25,137 bases of DNA from NCBI GenBank assembly GCA_900545055.1, contig UQXP01000022.1:1-25137 (forward strand), in the 5' to 3' direction. Shown one piece after another: positions 7,522 to 16,027 of this stretch. The notes beneath the pieces were generated by a model. The model saw only the letters and a program-made list of their open reading frames with translations. It did no database searches and was not told the origin of the DNA. Both the position numbers and the translations under genes were made by a program. Numbering within the stretch: the stretch's first letter is position 1; each line of letters begins with the position of its first letter. This DNA comes from an uncultured Collinsella sp. GTDB taxonomy: Bacteria > Actinomycetota > Coriobacteriia > Coriobacteriales > Coriobacteriaceae.

Positions 7522-8394
7522 ATGAGCGAGCAGATTTGCAAGGCGGACATGGGCGGCGACGGAGCTGCGGCTGTGGACACGCACGGCTATCCGGTCGAGA
7601 CTACGGGCAACGCGGCGCTGGACATCTTGGAACACCGCTCGTCCACGCGTGCCTTCGCGCGTGATGACGACGACCGTCCCGTGGCGGTGACCGACGAGCA
7701 GCGGGCGGCGATCTTGCATGCGGCGAGCCGCGCACCGTCGGCGGGCGCCATGATGATGTATTCCATCGTGAGCATCCGCGAGCAGGCAACGCTCGACCGC
7801 CTGGCCGACCTGTGCGACCACCAGCCCATGATCGCCAAGGCGCCCTGGGCACTTATATTTGTGGTCGACTATGCCAAGTGGATCGATCTGTTTGAGCACG
7901 TGGGCTGCTTTGAGCCCGAGTTTGTAGAGCGTACGGGCAAGGCGCCCCGCCGCGCGCCGGGTCTGGGCGACTTTGCCATCGCGGCTCAGGATGCCGTGAT
8001 CGCCGCGCAAAACGCCGTGGTTGCCGCCGAGGCCCTGGGGCTGGGGAGCTGCTATATCGGCGACATCGTCGAGAACGCCGAGGAAGTTGCCGCGCTGCTC
8101 GATCTGCCGCCCTATACCATGCCGCTGTCGATGCTCATCATCGGCACGCCCCGTAAGGAGCGCCCGGCAATCGCGCACCCCGTGGTGAACCTGGTGCACG
8201 AGGAGCGCTACTGCCGTGCGGATGCCGCGACTATGGATGCGCAGGTGGCCGAGATGGATGCGATGTTTCGCCCGCACGCCCGCGAGGTGGGGGAGCGCGT
8301 CGTGGATATCTACACCCGCAAGCACACGAGCCCCTTTATGGCCGAGATGAGCCGCTCCATGGAGTGGTGGTTCAAAAACTGGCTCGGAAAATGA
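7522..8394 (+). CDS. Nitroreductase-family FMN oxidoreductase
   Basis: This 290-residue protein belongs to the nitroreductase fold family, which uses FMN and NAD(P)H to reduce nitro, quinone or related substrates. The ATG follows AGGA by 7 nt. The FMN-binding start is visible as HRSSTRAFA (about residues 33-41) and RAPSAGAMM further on. The central GLGSCYIGDI and LIIGTPRKERP match the usual C-terminal half of the family. The N-terminus carries about 30 extra residues and the C-terminus a roughly 70-residue tail rich in charged and aromatic residues. No cysteine cluster for an iron-sulfur domain is seen. It appears to be a single-gene unit. Substrate unknown. Confidence 0.85.
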   Translation: MSEQICKADMGGDGAAAVDTHGYPVETTGNAALDILEHRSSTRAFARDDDDRPVAVTDEQRAAILHAASRAPSAGAMMMYSIVSIREQATLDRLADLCDHQPMIAKAPWALIFVVDYAKWIDLFEHVGCFEPEFVERTGKAPRRAPGLGDFAIAAQDAVIAAQNAVVAAEALGLGSCYIGDIVENAEEVAALLDLPPYTMPLSMLIIGTPRKERPAIAHPVVNLVHEERYCRADAATMDAQVAEMDAMFRPHAREVGERVVDIYTRKHTSPFMAEMSRSMEWWFKNWLGK

Positions 8395-8399
8395 CGAAT

Positions 8400-8426
8400 G
8401 TGACAAGGGAATAGTTCCTTTGTCAC
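8400..8426. repeat. GTGACAAGGGAA hairpin
   Basis: GTGACAAGGGAA (8400-8411) and TTCCTTTGTCAC (8415-8426) pair with one G-T and a 3-nt loop. It begins 6 bp after the nitroreductase stop. No T run follows on either strand, so it is a poor intrinsic terminator. It resembles the palindromes at 10883-10920 and 21683-21713, and its centre GGAATAGTTCC recurs inverted at 13362-13372. Confidence 0.65.
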
Positions 8427-8511
8427 ACTTCATATCGCCGCGGTGGCCTAAAGACTGTATAAATCTTTATCTAGCTGGGAAAACAGTGCATTAAAACATG
8501 GGCCGATTGCC

Positions 8512-8517
8512 TATAAT
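8512..8517 (+). promoter_or_regulatory. -10 element of the kup promoter
   Basis: A perfect TATAAT lies 35 bp before the kup ATG. The matching -35 is weak: GCATTA or CATTAA at 17-18 bp spacing. No c-di-AMP (ydaO) riboswitch signature was seen in the short leader. Confidence 0.5.
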
Positions 8518-8552
8518 CCCTTCGAACATTAAAGTTGGGAGGAAACCGGCTT

Positions 8553-10580
8553 ATGGAACAAAAGGCCAAGGAGGCAGCCTCGCACGCTGCGATTCCTGTG
8601 AGCATCTCGGCGATGCTCGTCACGCTGGGCGTGGTGTACGGCGATATCGGCACCAGCCCTATGTATGTAACCAAGGCGCTCGTTGCCGGCAACGGCGGCA
8701 TCGGAAGCGTCACGGAGGAGTTCGTGCTCGGCGCGCTCTCCCTTGTCGTGTGGACGGTCACGCTGCTGACCACCATCAAGTATGTGCTCATCTCGCTGCG
8801 CGCCGATAACCATGGCGAGGGCGGCATCTTTGCCCTGTACAGCCTGGTCAAGCGTTGCGGCAAGTGGCTTATCATCCCCGCCATGCTGGGTGGCGCCGCG
8901 TTGCTCGCCGACGGCATCCTGACGCCGGCCGTTACCGTTACCACGGCCATCGAGGGCCTGCGCACTATCCCGGCGGTTCATGCCGTGCTGGGCGATGACC
9001 AGGGCCGCGTCGTCGCCATTACGCTCGCCATCATCATCGTGCTCTTCTTGGTACAGCGCATCGGTACGGCCAAGATCGGTCACGCCTTTGGCCCCATCAT
9101 GACGCTGTGGTTCCTGTTCTTGGGCGGCACGGGTCTGTTCTTTGTCTTACAGCACCCCGCCGTGCTGCTGTGCCTCAACCCGCTCCGCGGCATCGCCTTT
9201 TTGTTGAGCCCCAACAACCACGCGGGCATCATGATTCTGGGCAGCTGCTTCCTCGCCACCACCGGTGCCGAGGCGCTCTACTCCGACATGGGCCACGTCG
9301 GCCGCGGCAATATCTACGCTACCTGGCCGTTCGTTAAGTGCTGCCTGCTGCTGTCCTATATGGGCCAGGGCGCTTGGCTTATGAACAACGCTGCCAACCC
9401 CGAGCTCATGGGCATTGCCGATCTCAACCCGTTCTACCAGATGCTCGCCCCGGGCCTGCGCCCGTTTGCCGTCGGCCTTTCCACCGTCGCGGCCATCATT
9501 GCCTCGCAGGCGCTTATCACCGGCGCATTCTCGCTGGTGTCCGAGGCCAGCCGTCTGGACCTCATGCCGCACATGCAGGTCTTCTACCCTGCCGAGACCA
9601 AAGGCCAGCTCTACATCCCCATGGTCAACAACGTCATGCTTGTCGGCTGCGTCATCGTGGTACTGCTGTTCCAGAACTCGGCGCATATGGAAGCCGCCTA
9701 CGGCCTTGCCATTACGCTGACTATGATGTGCACCACGCTGCTGCTCTTCTTCTACCTGCACGAGGAGCGCAAGCTCAAGGTTGCTCCGTGGATCTTCGCG
9801 GCCTTCTTCCTCATGCTCGAAGGCTTCTTCTTCGTGAGCTCGCTCACCAAGTTCTTCCACGGCGGCTATTTCACCATCCTCATGGCTGCACTCATCATGG
9901 GCATTATGGTGTGCTGGTACAACGGCACGGCTGTTGAGCAGCGCCAGTTTACGCTGCTGCCGCTGCGCAGCTACCTGCCGCAGCTCAAGCGCCTGCGCGA
10001 CGACGACCGTTACGAGCGTCTGAGCGACAACATCGTGTACCTGACCAAGGACACCCATACCGACTATATCGACCGTGATATCGTCTACTCGATCTTGGAC
10101 AAGCATCCCAAGCGCGCTCGCGCCTGGTGGTTCGTGAATGTCGAGACCATGGACGAGCCGCATACCTTTGCCTATTCGGTCGAGACGTTCGGCACCGACT
10201 ACGTGTTCCGCGTGCATCTGTACCTGGGCTACAAGATCAACCAGCGCGTCAATGCCTATCTGCGTCAGGTCGTTCAGGACCTGGCTGCCACCGGCGAGCT
10301 GCCGCCGCAGACGCATGACTACTCGGTCTACAAGGACCCGGGTAACATCGGCACGTTTAAGTTCGTCCTGATCCGTAAGCTTTTGGCGCCCGAAAGCGAC
10401 GTGGAGCCGAGCGAGCGTACGGCCATCACGCTCAAGTACATCATCCGCCGTGCCGCCGGCACGCCCGCGCGTTGGTACGGCCTGGAGAACTCCAACGTGA
10501 GCTTTGAGTACGTGCCGCTGTTCACCAAGTTCAAGGCCGTGAACAAGATGCAGCGCCTGGCCCCCAACGAGCGGCCGTAG
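8553..10580 (+). CDS. kup: Kup-family potassium uptake transporter
   Basis: This 675-residue protein belongs to the Kup/HAK/KT family of K+ symporters, which import potassium across the cytoplasmic membrane. The signature GVVYGDIGTSPMY is near residue 30. It is followed by about twelve hydrophobic helices to near residue 450 and a cytoplasmic C-terminal domain of about 220 residues, the usual plan. The ATG at 8553 has GGAGG 10 nt upstream; a TTG at 8535 in the same frame overlaps that site and is rejected. A small membrane-peptide gene follows, with a KdpD/KdpE-type pair after it. That arrangement suggests potassium-responsive control, which is inference. Confidence 0.94.
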   Translation: MEQKAKEAASHAAIPVSISAMLVTLGVVYGDIGTSPMYVTKALVAGNGGIGSVTEEFVLGALSLVVWTVTLLTTIKYVLISLRADNHGEGGIFALYSLVKRCGKWLIIPAMLGGAALLADGILTPAVTVTTAIEGLRTIPAVHAVLGDDQGRVVAITLAIIIVLFLVQRIGTAKIGHAFGPIMTLWFLFLGGTGLFFVLQHPAVLLCLNPLRGIAFLLSPNNHAGIMILGSCFLATTGAEALYSDMGHVGRGNIYATWPFVKCCLLLSYMGQGAWLMNNAANPELMGIADLNPFYQMLAPGLRPFAVGLSTVAAIIASQALITGAFSLVSEASRLDLMPHMQVFYPAETKGQLYIPMVNNVMLVGCVIVVLLFQNSAHMEAAYGLAITLTMMCTTLLLFFYLHEERKLKVAPWIFAAFFLMLEGFFFVSSLTKFFHGGYFTILMAALIMGIMVCWYNGTAVEQRQFTLLPLRSYLPQLKRLRDDDRYERLSDNIVYLTKDTHTDYIDRDIVYSILDKHPKRARAWWFVNVETMDEPHTFAYSVETFGTDYVFRVHLYLGYKINQRVNAYLRQVVQDLAATGELPPQTHDYSVYKDPGNIGTFKFVLIRKLLAPESDVEPSERTAITLKYIIRRAAGTPARWYGLENSNVSFEYVPLFTKFKAVNKMQRLAPNERP

Positions 10581-10641
10581 GCGCCGACGGGTTGCACGGA
10601 GTTGGTTTTCGATGGACAAGATTGAGACCGGGGAGGCAAAC

Positions 10642-10836
10642 ATGGATGCAAAGATGCTTGATGGCCGCGAGGTGGTTGCCGAGCTGGTACGTGAGGCACG
10701 CGCCGACGCCGCCGAAGATCGGTTTTTGACGAATCGTGCCAACATGGATATGGCCGACCGCGTGATCTCGATCGTGGTGACGGTGCTTGTCGCGGCGTGC
10801 GTTTGCGCGCTGCTCGCGCACGTGCTGTTTGTCTAG
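10642..10836 (+). CDS. Small single-pass membrane protein downstream of kup
   Basis: This 64-residue peptide has a charged, mostly helical N-terminal half (about residues 1-38, rich in Glu, Asp and Arg) and one C-terminal hydrophobic segment of about 24 residues ending in HVLFV. I do not recognise the family. The ATG at 10642 follows GGGGAGG by 5 nt; an in-frame ATG at 10612 would add 10 residues and has a weaker site. It starts 61 bp after the kup stop and precedes a strong terminator, so it is probably cotranscribed with kup. A role as a Kup partner is a guess from position and size. Confidence 0.75.
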   Translation: MDAKMLDGREVVAELVREARADAAEDRFLTNRANMDMADRVISIVVTVLVAACVCALLAHVLFV

Positions 10837-10868
10837 TGACCGCCGGTCGTAGAAGGCTTTACACTTGG

Positions 10869-10928
10869 AACCACCACAAGGGAAACCACCACAAAGGTGC
10901 CTGTTCCTTTGTGGTGGTTTTTGTTTTT
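10869..10928 (+). terminator. Terminator between kup unit and kdpD with a duplicated 5' arm
   Basis: AAACCACCACAAAGG (10883-10897) pairs with CCTTTGTGGTGGTTT (10906-10920), followed by TTGTTTTT. A second copy of the left arm, AACCACCACAAGGG, lies directly upstream at 10869-10882 and could compete for the same right arm. The structure ends about 20 bp before the kdpD-like ATG. It must therefore either separate the two units or act in the leader of the kdpDE transcript. Confidence 0.8.
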
Positions 10929-10948
10929 GAGAGAGGGGCGGGGCACTG

Positions 10949-12574
10949 ATGGACGTCCGTACGGACGGCGATATTGCCGATAGCTTTTGGTGGCGGCGCA
11001 CAACGCTGACGCGCCGCACTCCTCTGTATGACGTCTGCGTATCGGCGGGGTTGCTGGTCGCGGCGACGATTGTGGGCGCGCTGCTCGACCATCCGGGTCT
11101 CGCGCCGAGCATCATGATCGTCTATGTGTTCGCCGTTCAGCTGTGCGCATTCTTTACCTGGAGTCGCCTGTATTGCTTGCTGAGCTCGGCTGCCGCCGTG
11201 GCACTCTACAACTTCTTGTTTGTCGACCCGCGCTACTCGCTGTCGCTTATCGACCGCGTCTATCCCGGCATGTTCTTCATCATGTTCGTGGTCTCGCTTG
11301 TGTCGAGCTCGATTGCGTTGGCCCTGCGCCGCGCCTTGGCACAGGCTGCCGCCAGCGACCGCCGCACGCATATGGTGCTCGAGACCAACCGCATGCTGCA
11401 GCGGTGCGCCGATCAGCAGCAGATTGTCCATGCCATGGCAACGCAGCTGGCGCGTCTTTCGGGCTGTCCGGTCGTGTGGTACAGCGCCGACGCCGAGGGC
11501 GATGACCTGCTGCCGCGTGCGACATACACGGCCGTGGGCGATGCCGCGCCGGTGCATGAACTGGCGCCGCAGATGCCGCCGCGGCTCTCGGCGTCCGCCT
11601 ATGTGGGAACGCCGCTCGATGCCACCTATGGCGGCTCGGCGTTTTATGGCATCTACCTGACGGTTCGCACGGGCGACGGCTTCGTGCGCTCGGGCGACCC
11701 CGCCTCGGTGGTGGGCGTGCTGGCTATCGTTGCCGAGCCCGACGTGCTGACGCATGAGGAGCGGACACTTGCCGATGCCATCGTGAGCGAAGGCGAGCTG
11801 GCGCTCGACCGCGCCCGCGCCATGGAGGCCCGCGAGGAAGCGGCGGTGCTCGCCAAAAACGAACAGCTGCGCGCCAACCTGCTGCGCTCCATCTCGCATG
11901 ATCTGCGCACGCCGCTTACCAGTATTTCGGGTAATGCCGACGTGCTGCTCGATCAGGGCTCGACCGGCACCGCCGTGCTCGATGCCCAGACGCGCCGCGG
12001 CCTGCTTCTATCCATTCGCTCGGATGCGCTGTGGCTCAACGCCACCGTCGAGAATCTGCTCGCCATCACCAAGCTCGAGGGTGGCGGTATGCGCCTGTCG
12101 ACCACGCTCGAGCTCATGGACGATATCGTCGAGGAGGCGCTGCGCCACGTAAGTCCGGCCGTGCGCGAGCACGACCTTAAGGTGGTGGCGTGCGATGAAC
12201 CGGCGCTCGTTAACGTCGACGCGCGTCTGATGGTACAGCTCGTGGTGAACCTGGTGAACAATGCCATCACCTATACGCCCGCGGGCTCGCATATCATGAT
12301 TTCGATTAGCGTCGACGATGGACGCGTGGCGTGCTCGGTGGCCGATGACGGCCCGGGCATCGCACCCGAGGACCGTGAACGCATCTTTGAGTCGTTCTAC
12401 ACCGCCAACCACGGTCTTGCCGACAGCCATCGCAGCGTGGGCCTGGGTCTTTCGCTCTGCCGCTCCATTGCGTTGGCGCATGGCGGTAGCATAGAGGTTG
12501 CCGCGGCGGACCCGCACGGCTCGGTCTTTACGATTGAGCTTCCTGCCGCCGACGTTTCGTTTGATAAGGAGTAA
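10949..12574 (+). CDS. kdpD: KdpD-like sensor histidine kinase lacking the N-terminal KdpD/Usp region
   Basis: This 541-residue membrane kinase phosphorylates the adjacent response regulator. Residues about 28-130 hold four hydrophobic segments of the DUF4118 type found in KdpD. A GAF-like region follows, then the H-box SISHDLRTPLTS (His near 317), N-box NLVNNAITYTP (near 437), DDGPGIAPED and GLGLSLCRSIALAHGG. Classical KdpD is near 900 residues and begins with a roughly 370-residue ATP-binding/Usp cytoplasmic region. That region is absent here; the membrane part starts almost at once. The ATG follows GAGAGGGG by about 10 nt. The stop codon overlaps the ribosome site of the response regulator, so the two are translationally linked. 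No kdpFABC is in the window. Confidence 0.88.
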   Translation: MDVRTDGDIADSFWWRRTTLTRRTPLYDVCVSAGLLVAATIVGALLDHPGLAPSIMIVYVFAVQLCAFFTWSRLYCLLSSAAAVALYNFLFVDPRYSLSLIDRVYPGMFFIMFVVSLVSSSIALALRRALAQAAASDRRTHMVLETNRMLQRCADQQQIVHAMATQLARLSGCPVVWYSADAEGDDLLPRATYTAVGDAAPVHELAPQMPPRLSASAYVGTPLDATYGGSAFYGIYLTVRTGDGFVRSGDPASVVGVLAIVAEPDVLTHEERTLADAIVSEGELALDRARAMEAREEAAVLAKNEQLRANLLRSISHDLRTPLTSISGNADVLLDQGSTGTAVLDAQTRRGLLLSIRSDALWLNATVENLLAITKLEGGGMRLSTTLELMDDIVEEALRHVSPAVREHDLKVVACDEPALVNVDARLMVQLVVNLVNNAITYTPAGSHIMISISVDDGRVACSVADDGPGIAPEDRERIFESFYTANHGLADSHRSVGLGLSLCRSIALAHGGSIEVAAADPHGSVFTIELPAADVSFDKE

Positions 12575-12578
12575 CGCT

Positions 12579-13292
12579 GTGCCGAACTCTGCCGTAAAAC
12601 CGCTCATCTTGGTCGTTGAGGACGACCCCGCCGTTCGCAACTTAATCGTTGCCGCGCTCGAGGCGCACGGCTTGCGCCATATGGCTGTGGAGACCGCCCA
12701 TGCTGCCATCGCCGCCGCCTCATCGCAGGCACCGAGCATCGTGCTGCTCGATCTGGGCCTGCCCGATATGGACGGCGTCAAGGTGGTGGAGTCGGTGCGC
12801 GCATGGTCGGGCATGCCGATTATCGTGGTCTCGGCGCGCAGCGAGGATGCGGACAAAATCCGCGCGCTCGATGCCGGTGCCGACGACTATCTGACCAAGC
12901 CGTTTTCGGTCGAGGAACTGCTCGCGCGCATTCGCACGACGCTCAGGCGCCTTTCGTATGCGCAGACGGGCGGCGTTGTCTCCGAGGGCTCGTTCGATAC
13001 CGGTGAGCTGCATATCGATTTTGATGCCGGCATCGCCACGATGGATGGCGAGGAACTGCATCTGACGCCGATCGAGTATAAGCTCCTGTGCCTGCTGGCA
13101 CACAACGCCGACAAGGTACTGACGCACCAGTTTATCCTGCACGAGATTTGGGGCACGGCGACCAAGAGCGACCTGGCAAGCCTGCGCGTCTTTATGGGCA
13201 CGCTGCGCAAGAAGATCGAGTCCGACCCCGCGCATCCGCGCTATATCCAAACGCATGTGGGTATCGGTTACCGATTGGTCACCCAGGAGTAG
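12579..13292 (+). CDS. kdpE: KdpE-like OmpR-family response regulator
   Basis: This 237-residue DNA-binding regulator starts at GTG 12579, 7 nt after AAGGAG; longer upstream frames overlap the kinase gene and are not needed. The receiver domain has the acidic pair VEDDP, the phosphoacceptor Asp58 in LLDLGLPDMDG, and TKPFSVEELLARIR. A winged-helix DNA-binding domain follows, with LTPIEYKLLCLLA, LRVFMGTLRKKIE and HVGIGYRL near the end. It begins 4 bp after the kinase stop codon. Targets are not visible; kup is the obvious candidate because kdpFABC is absent from the window. Confidence 0.9.
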   Translation: MPNSAVKPLILVVEDDPAVRNLIVAALEAHGLRHMAVETAHAAIAAASSQAPSIVLLDLGLPDMDGVKVVESVRAWSGMPIIVVSARSEDADKIRALDAGADDYLTKPFSVEELLARIRTTLRRLSYAQTGGVVSEGSFDTGELHIDFDAGIATMDGEELHLTPIEYKLLCLLAHNADKVLTHQFILHEIWGTATKSDLASLRVFMGTLRKKIESDPAHPRYIQTHVGIGYRLVTQE

Positions 13293-13317
13293 GGCAGAGC
13301 GCGGCCCCTCTATGAGG

Positions 13318-13378
13318 TGCGGTGAAATAGATCCTATTTTGGCCTTTACCAGGCATTTTTAGGAACTATTCCACCGCA
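13318..13378. terminator. Nested hairpin between convergent kdpE and rlmKL
   Basis: The 19-nt arms 13318-13336 and 13360-13378 pair with two mismatches. The loop holds a second stem, GCCT/AGGC, beside TTTT runs on both sides. It sits between two converging genes and probably terminates both. The GGAACTATTCC at 13362-13372 also occurs, inverted, in the hairpin at 8400. Confidence 0.7.
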
Positions 13379-13384
13379 ATTTTG

Positions 13385-15952
13385 TTATTTGCCCTTGGGC
13401 TTGCTGGCGTAGAACTTCTTCTTTTTGGGCTTACCTGCACAGGTGGGCTTGCCGTCACCGCGCGGCCCTCGGTCGCCGGCCTGCGCGTGCGCGGGCACTG
13501 CTGTACGGGGCTTGCGGGCTTCGGGGTTGCGCAGCTCCTCGGTTCGCTCGGCAATCTCCTCGGCACTAAAGCCGACTTCGGCCATGGCATCCTCGATGGG
13601 CAGGCGGCGCACGATATAGCAATGGTGCACCTTCTGGTTGCGCGCGAAGTCCTCGGGGATGGTCTGCGCCGTAATGTCTTCCAGCACGACGCCCGCGCGC
13701 GCGAGCTTGCGCGTCTCGGGGCGGAAGCCGCGCAGGTTGCAGCTAAAGATGGCGTGGCCGCCCTGCGCGAGCAGGCGCGATACACCGGCCAAAAGCTCAA
13801 CATGGTCGCGCTGAACATCCCAGGTGTGGCGGCCCATCTTGGACGAGTTCGAAAACGTGGGCGGATCGACAAAGATCAGGTCCCAGCGATTGCGCGTCTG
13901 GCGCTGGTCGCGAATCCAGGCGAGCACGTCGTCGCGCACAAAGTGGTGCTGCGGCCCCACAAAGCCATTCTGGCGCATGTTGCGCTCGGCCCAGTCCAGG
14001 TAGGTGTTCGAGAGGTCGACCGTCACGGTTTCCTCGACGCCGCCGTCGGCTGCATAGCAGGTGGCGGTGCCGGTGTAGGCAAACAGGTTGAGGAAGCAGC
14101 GCGCCTGCTTGGCGTGCTCGCGCACCAGATTGCGCGTGACGCGATGATCCAGGAAGATGCCGACGTCCAGGTAGTCGTCAAAGTTGACGGCAAAGGTAAG
14201 GCCGCCTTCCTCGATGAGCGGCAGGCGACGACGCGCGATATTGGCGCGCTCGCCCGAGCCGCCCTTGCCGGCGCCCTGCTTGCCGTACTGCGAGCCGCCG
14301 CGCGAACGCATGCGGGCCTTGGCGTGCACATGCTCGGCGGGAACATCTAGGATGCGCGGCGCGATGGCCAGAATGTCGAGCATACGGGCCTGGGCCAGTG
14401 CGGGGTCGATGGTCTTGGGCGCGGCGTATTCGGCGATGACGAGCCAGCGGCCCGGCGTCTGCGGGCAACCCTCGTACAGGTCGATAGCGGCGGAGTAGTC
14501 GGGCAGGTCGGCATCGTAGACGCGGTAGCAGCTCACGCCCTCGCGCCTGGCCCACTTGCGGCGCAGACGGGCATTCTTGCGCAGGCGGTTGGCGAACTGC
14601 TCGGACTCGGGGATGAGCACGGGCAGCGGCTTGCCGTCGCCCAGGTCGAGCATGGCGGCAGGCTCGGGCATGGCGGAAACGGCGGCTTCATCGTTGACTT
14701 CGTTGGCATCCGCAGCCTCGGCCTCGGCATCCGCACTGGTCGCAGCCTCAAACGCTGCGGCGGCGTGGTCGAGCGAAGGCCAGACTTCGACGGTCGCCTC
14801 TTCGTTGTTGGGCATGACGGCGATCGAGCGCTCGGGCTCGGTGTGGAGCGCGCGGGCCAGCAATCCGTCGCGGGTGAGCGCGGCGACCGGCGCCGCGGCA
14901 AGCTCGGGCGCGCGGCGCAACTCGCCGACCAGCGTCATGGTGTCATGCATGAGCGAAAGCGGTGTCTCGGTCGTATCCGCGACCACGGCGGCGCCGGCGA
15001 CAGCGCCCGCGTGGTCCAGTACGGTGGCGGACTTGGCGGCGCAGAAATCGACAAAGCGCTTGTAGCCAGCGCACTTGACCATGCGCTCGGCGGTCTTGCG
15101 GGCGGCGGGGTCGATGTCCACGGCAACGATGCGCGCCTGGCGCTCGCGCGCCGCCGCTTCGCGCTCGCGCGCCTCGGCAAGCAGCTGCTTCCACAGGGCG
15201 GCATCGTGCAGCTGCCAGCCCTCAAAGCCCCAGCGCTCGCGTGCGGCGCCCGGGGCGCGGTCGGTCAGAATGTTCACGGCCTCCAGCAGCAGACCGCCGC
15301 CGGCGCACGAGGCATCGATCAGCGTGGGAAGGGCTTCGTTCTCGTAATCGTCGGCCGTCAGCTCGCGCTCGCATAGTGCGGTCCAGCCGACCTGCGCCAG
15401 CACCAGGGCGGCGTAGTCGGGGCGCAGCACGTGCGCGCCCTCGCCGGCGCGGGTCGCTGCGGGCGGCAGGCGTTTGAACAGTGGGTCGCCCGAAAGGTCC
15501 AGGCTTATGCTCGCGCGGCGCTGGCGCAGCGAAAGCAACAGGTGAACATCGGGGTCGGCGGCATCGACGTCGGCGCGACGTCCCGTGGTCTCGGCCAGGC
15601 GGTCGCACAGCGCGTCCTTGGCGCGCAGGGCCGAGAAGCGCGTGTTGCGCAGCTGCTCGGTCACACCGCGGGCGGTAATGGCGATGGTGGCGCCGGGGCG
15701 GATGATGGTCTCCCAGGCGATGTCGTAAACGCCGCCGTACAACTCGTCGGCATCCTGCGCCTCAAAGCGCCCAAGCACCACAAACACGCGGCTGGCCAGG
15801 CGCGACCACAGACAGGCGCGGTAGCCCTCTTCGAGCTCGCCCTCAAACGTAGCGCGGCCTTTCAGGCGGCGGACATGCGAAAGCCCGAGGCGTTTAAGCT
15901 CATCGGCGAGTGCGGACTCAAAGCCCTCGGGGCAGCTTGCGTAAAATTCCAT
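13385..15952 (-). CDS. rlmKL: RlmKL-type 23S rRNA methyltransferase with degenerate N-terminal catalytic motif
   Basis: This 855-residue protein has the two-enzyme plan of RlmKL, which makes m2G2445 and m7G2069 in 23S rRNA. Residues about 1-165 hold the THUMP region. An RlmL-like Rossmann domain (about 165-390) follows, then an acidic alanine-rich linker (about 395-435), and an RlmK-like domain with FLNLFAYTGTATCYAA (619-634), DPPTFSNSSKM and DFARNQKVHHCYIV. The C-terminal tail is basic. E. coli RlmKL is 702 residues; the linker and tail explain the excess. The SAM motif DPMCGSGT of RlmL is DASCAGGG here (213-220), and NPPYG is replaced by DTTET (326-330). The RlmL half is therefore probably inactive for N2 methylation, while the RlmK half looks intact. 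The ATG follows GAGAGG by 7-8 nt. Confidence 0.9.
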   Translation of the reverse strand: MEFYASCPEGFESALADELKRLGLSHVRRLKGRATFEGELEEGYRACLWSRLASRVFVVLGRFEAQDADELYGGVYDIAWETIIRPGATIAITARGVTEQLRNTRFSALRAKDALCDRLAETTGRRADVDAADPDVHLLLSLRQRRASISLDLSGDPLFKRLPPAATRAGEGAHVLRPDYAALVLAQVGWTALCERELTADDYENEALPTLIDASCAGGGLLLEAVNILTDRAPGAARERWGFEGWQLHDAALWKQLLAEAREREAAARERQARIVAVDIDPAARKTAERMVKCAGYKRFVDFCAAKSATVLDHAGAVAGAAVVADTTETPLSLMHDTMTLVGELRRAPELAAAPVAALTRDGLLARALHTEPERSIAVMPNNEEATVEVWPSLDHAAAAFEAATSADAEAEAADANEVNDEAAVSAMPEPAAMLDLGDGKPLPVLIPESEQFANRLRKNARLRRKWARREGVSCYRVYDADLPDYSAAIDLYEGCPQTPGRWLVIAEYAAPKTIDPALAQARMLDILAIAPRILDVPAEHVHAKARMRSRGGSQYGKQGAGKGGSGERANIARRRLPLIEEGGLTFAVNFDDYLDVGIFLDHRVTRNLVREHAKQARCFLNLFAYTGTATCYAADGGVEETVTVDLSNTYLDWAERNMRQNGFVGPQHHFVRDDVLAWIRDQRQTRNRWDLIFVDPPTFSNSSKMGRHTWDVQRDHVELLAGVSRLLAQGGHAIFSCNLRGFRPETRKLARAGVVLEDITAQTIPEDFARNQKVHHCYIVRRLPIEDAMAEVGFSAEEIAERTEELRNPEARKPRTAVPAHAQAGDRGPRGDGKPTCAGKPKKKKFYASKPKGK

Positions 15953-15979
15953 GGGTGACCTCTCTGGTTGCGTCGCTCC

Positions 15980-15985
15980 ATTATA
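15980..15985 (-). promoter_or_regulatory. Putative -10 of rlmKL
   Basis: On the minus strand this reads TATAAT, 27 bp upstream of the rlmKL start. No good -35 lies 16-18 bp further upstream. The 75-bp gap to the divergent HAD gene must carry promoters for both directions. Confidence 0.4.
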
Positions 15986-16027
15986 TGATGGATGCTTCGT
16001 TTGCCCTTATCCTCGAAAGGAACCCAT

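Noticed and set aside
8395..8552. c-di-AMP (ydaO) riboswitch ahead of kup
   Set aside because: The leader is short and I could not find the conserved core segments of that riboswitch.
9147..10745. Minus-strand open frame opposite kup
   Set aside because: It is the antisense shadow of a well-conserved transporter.
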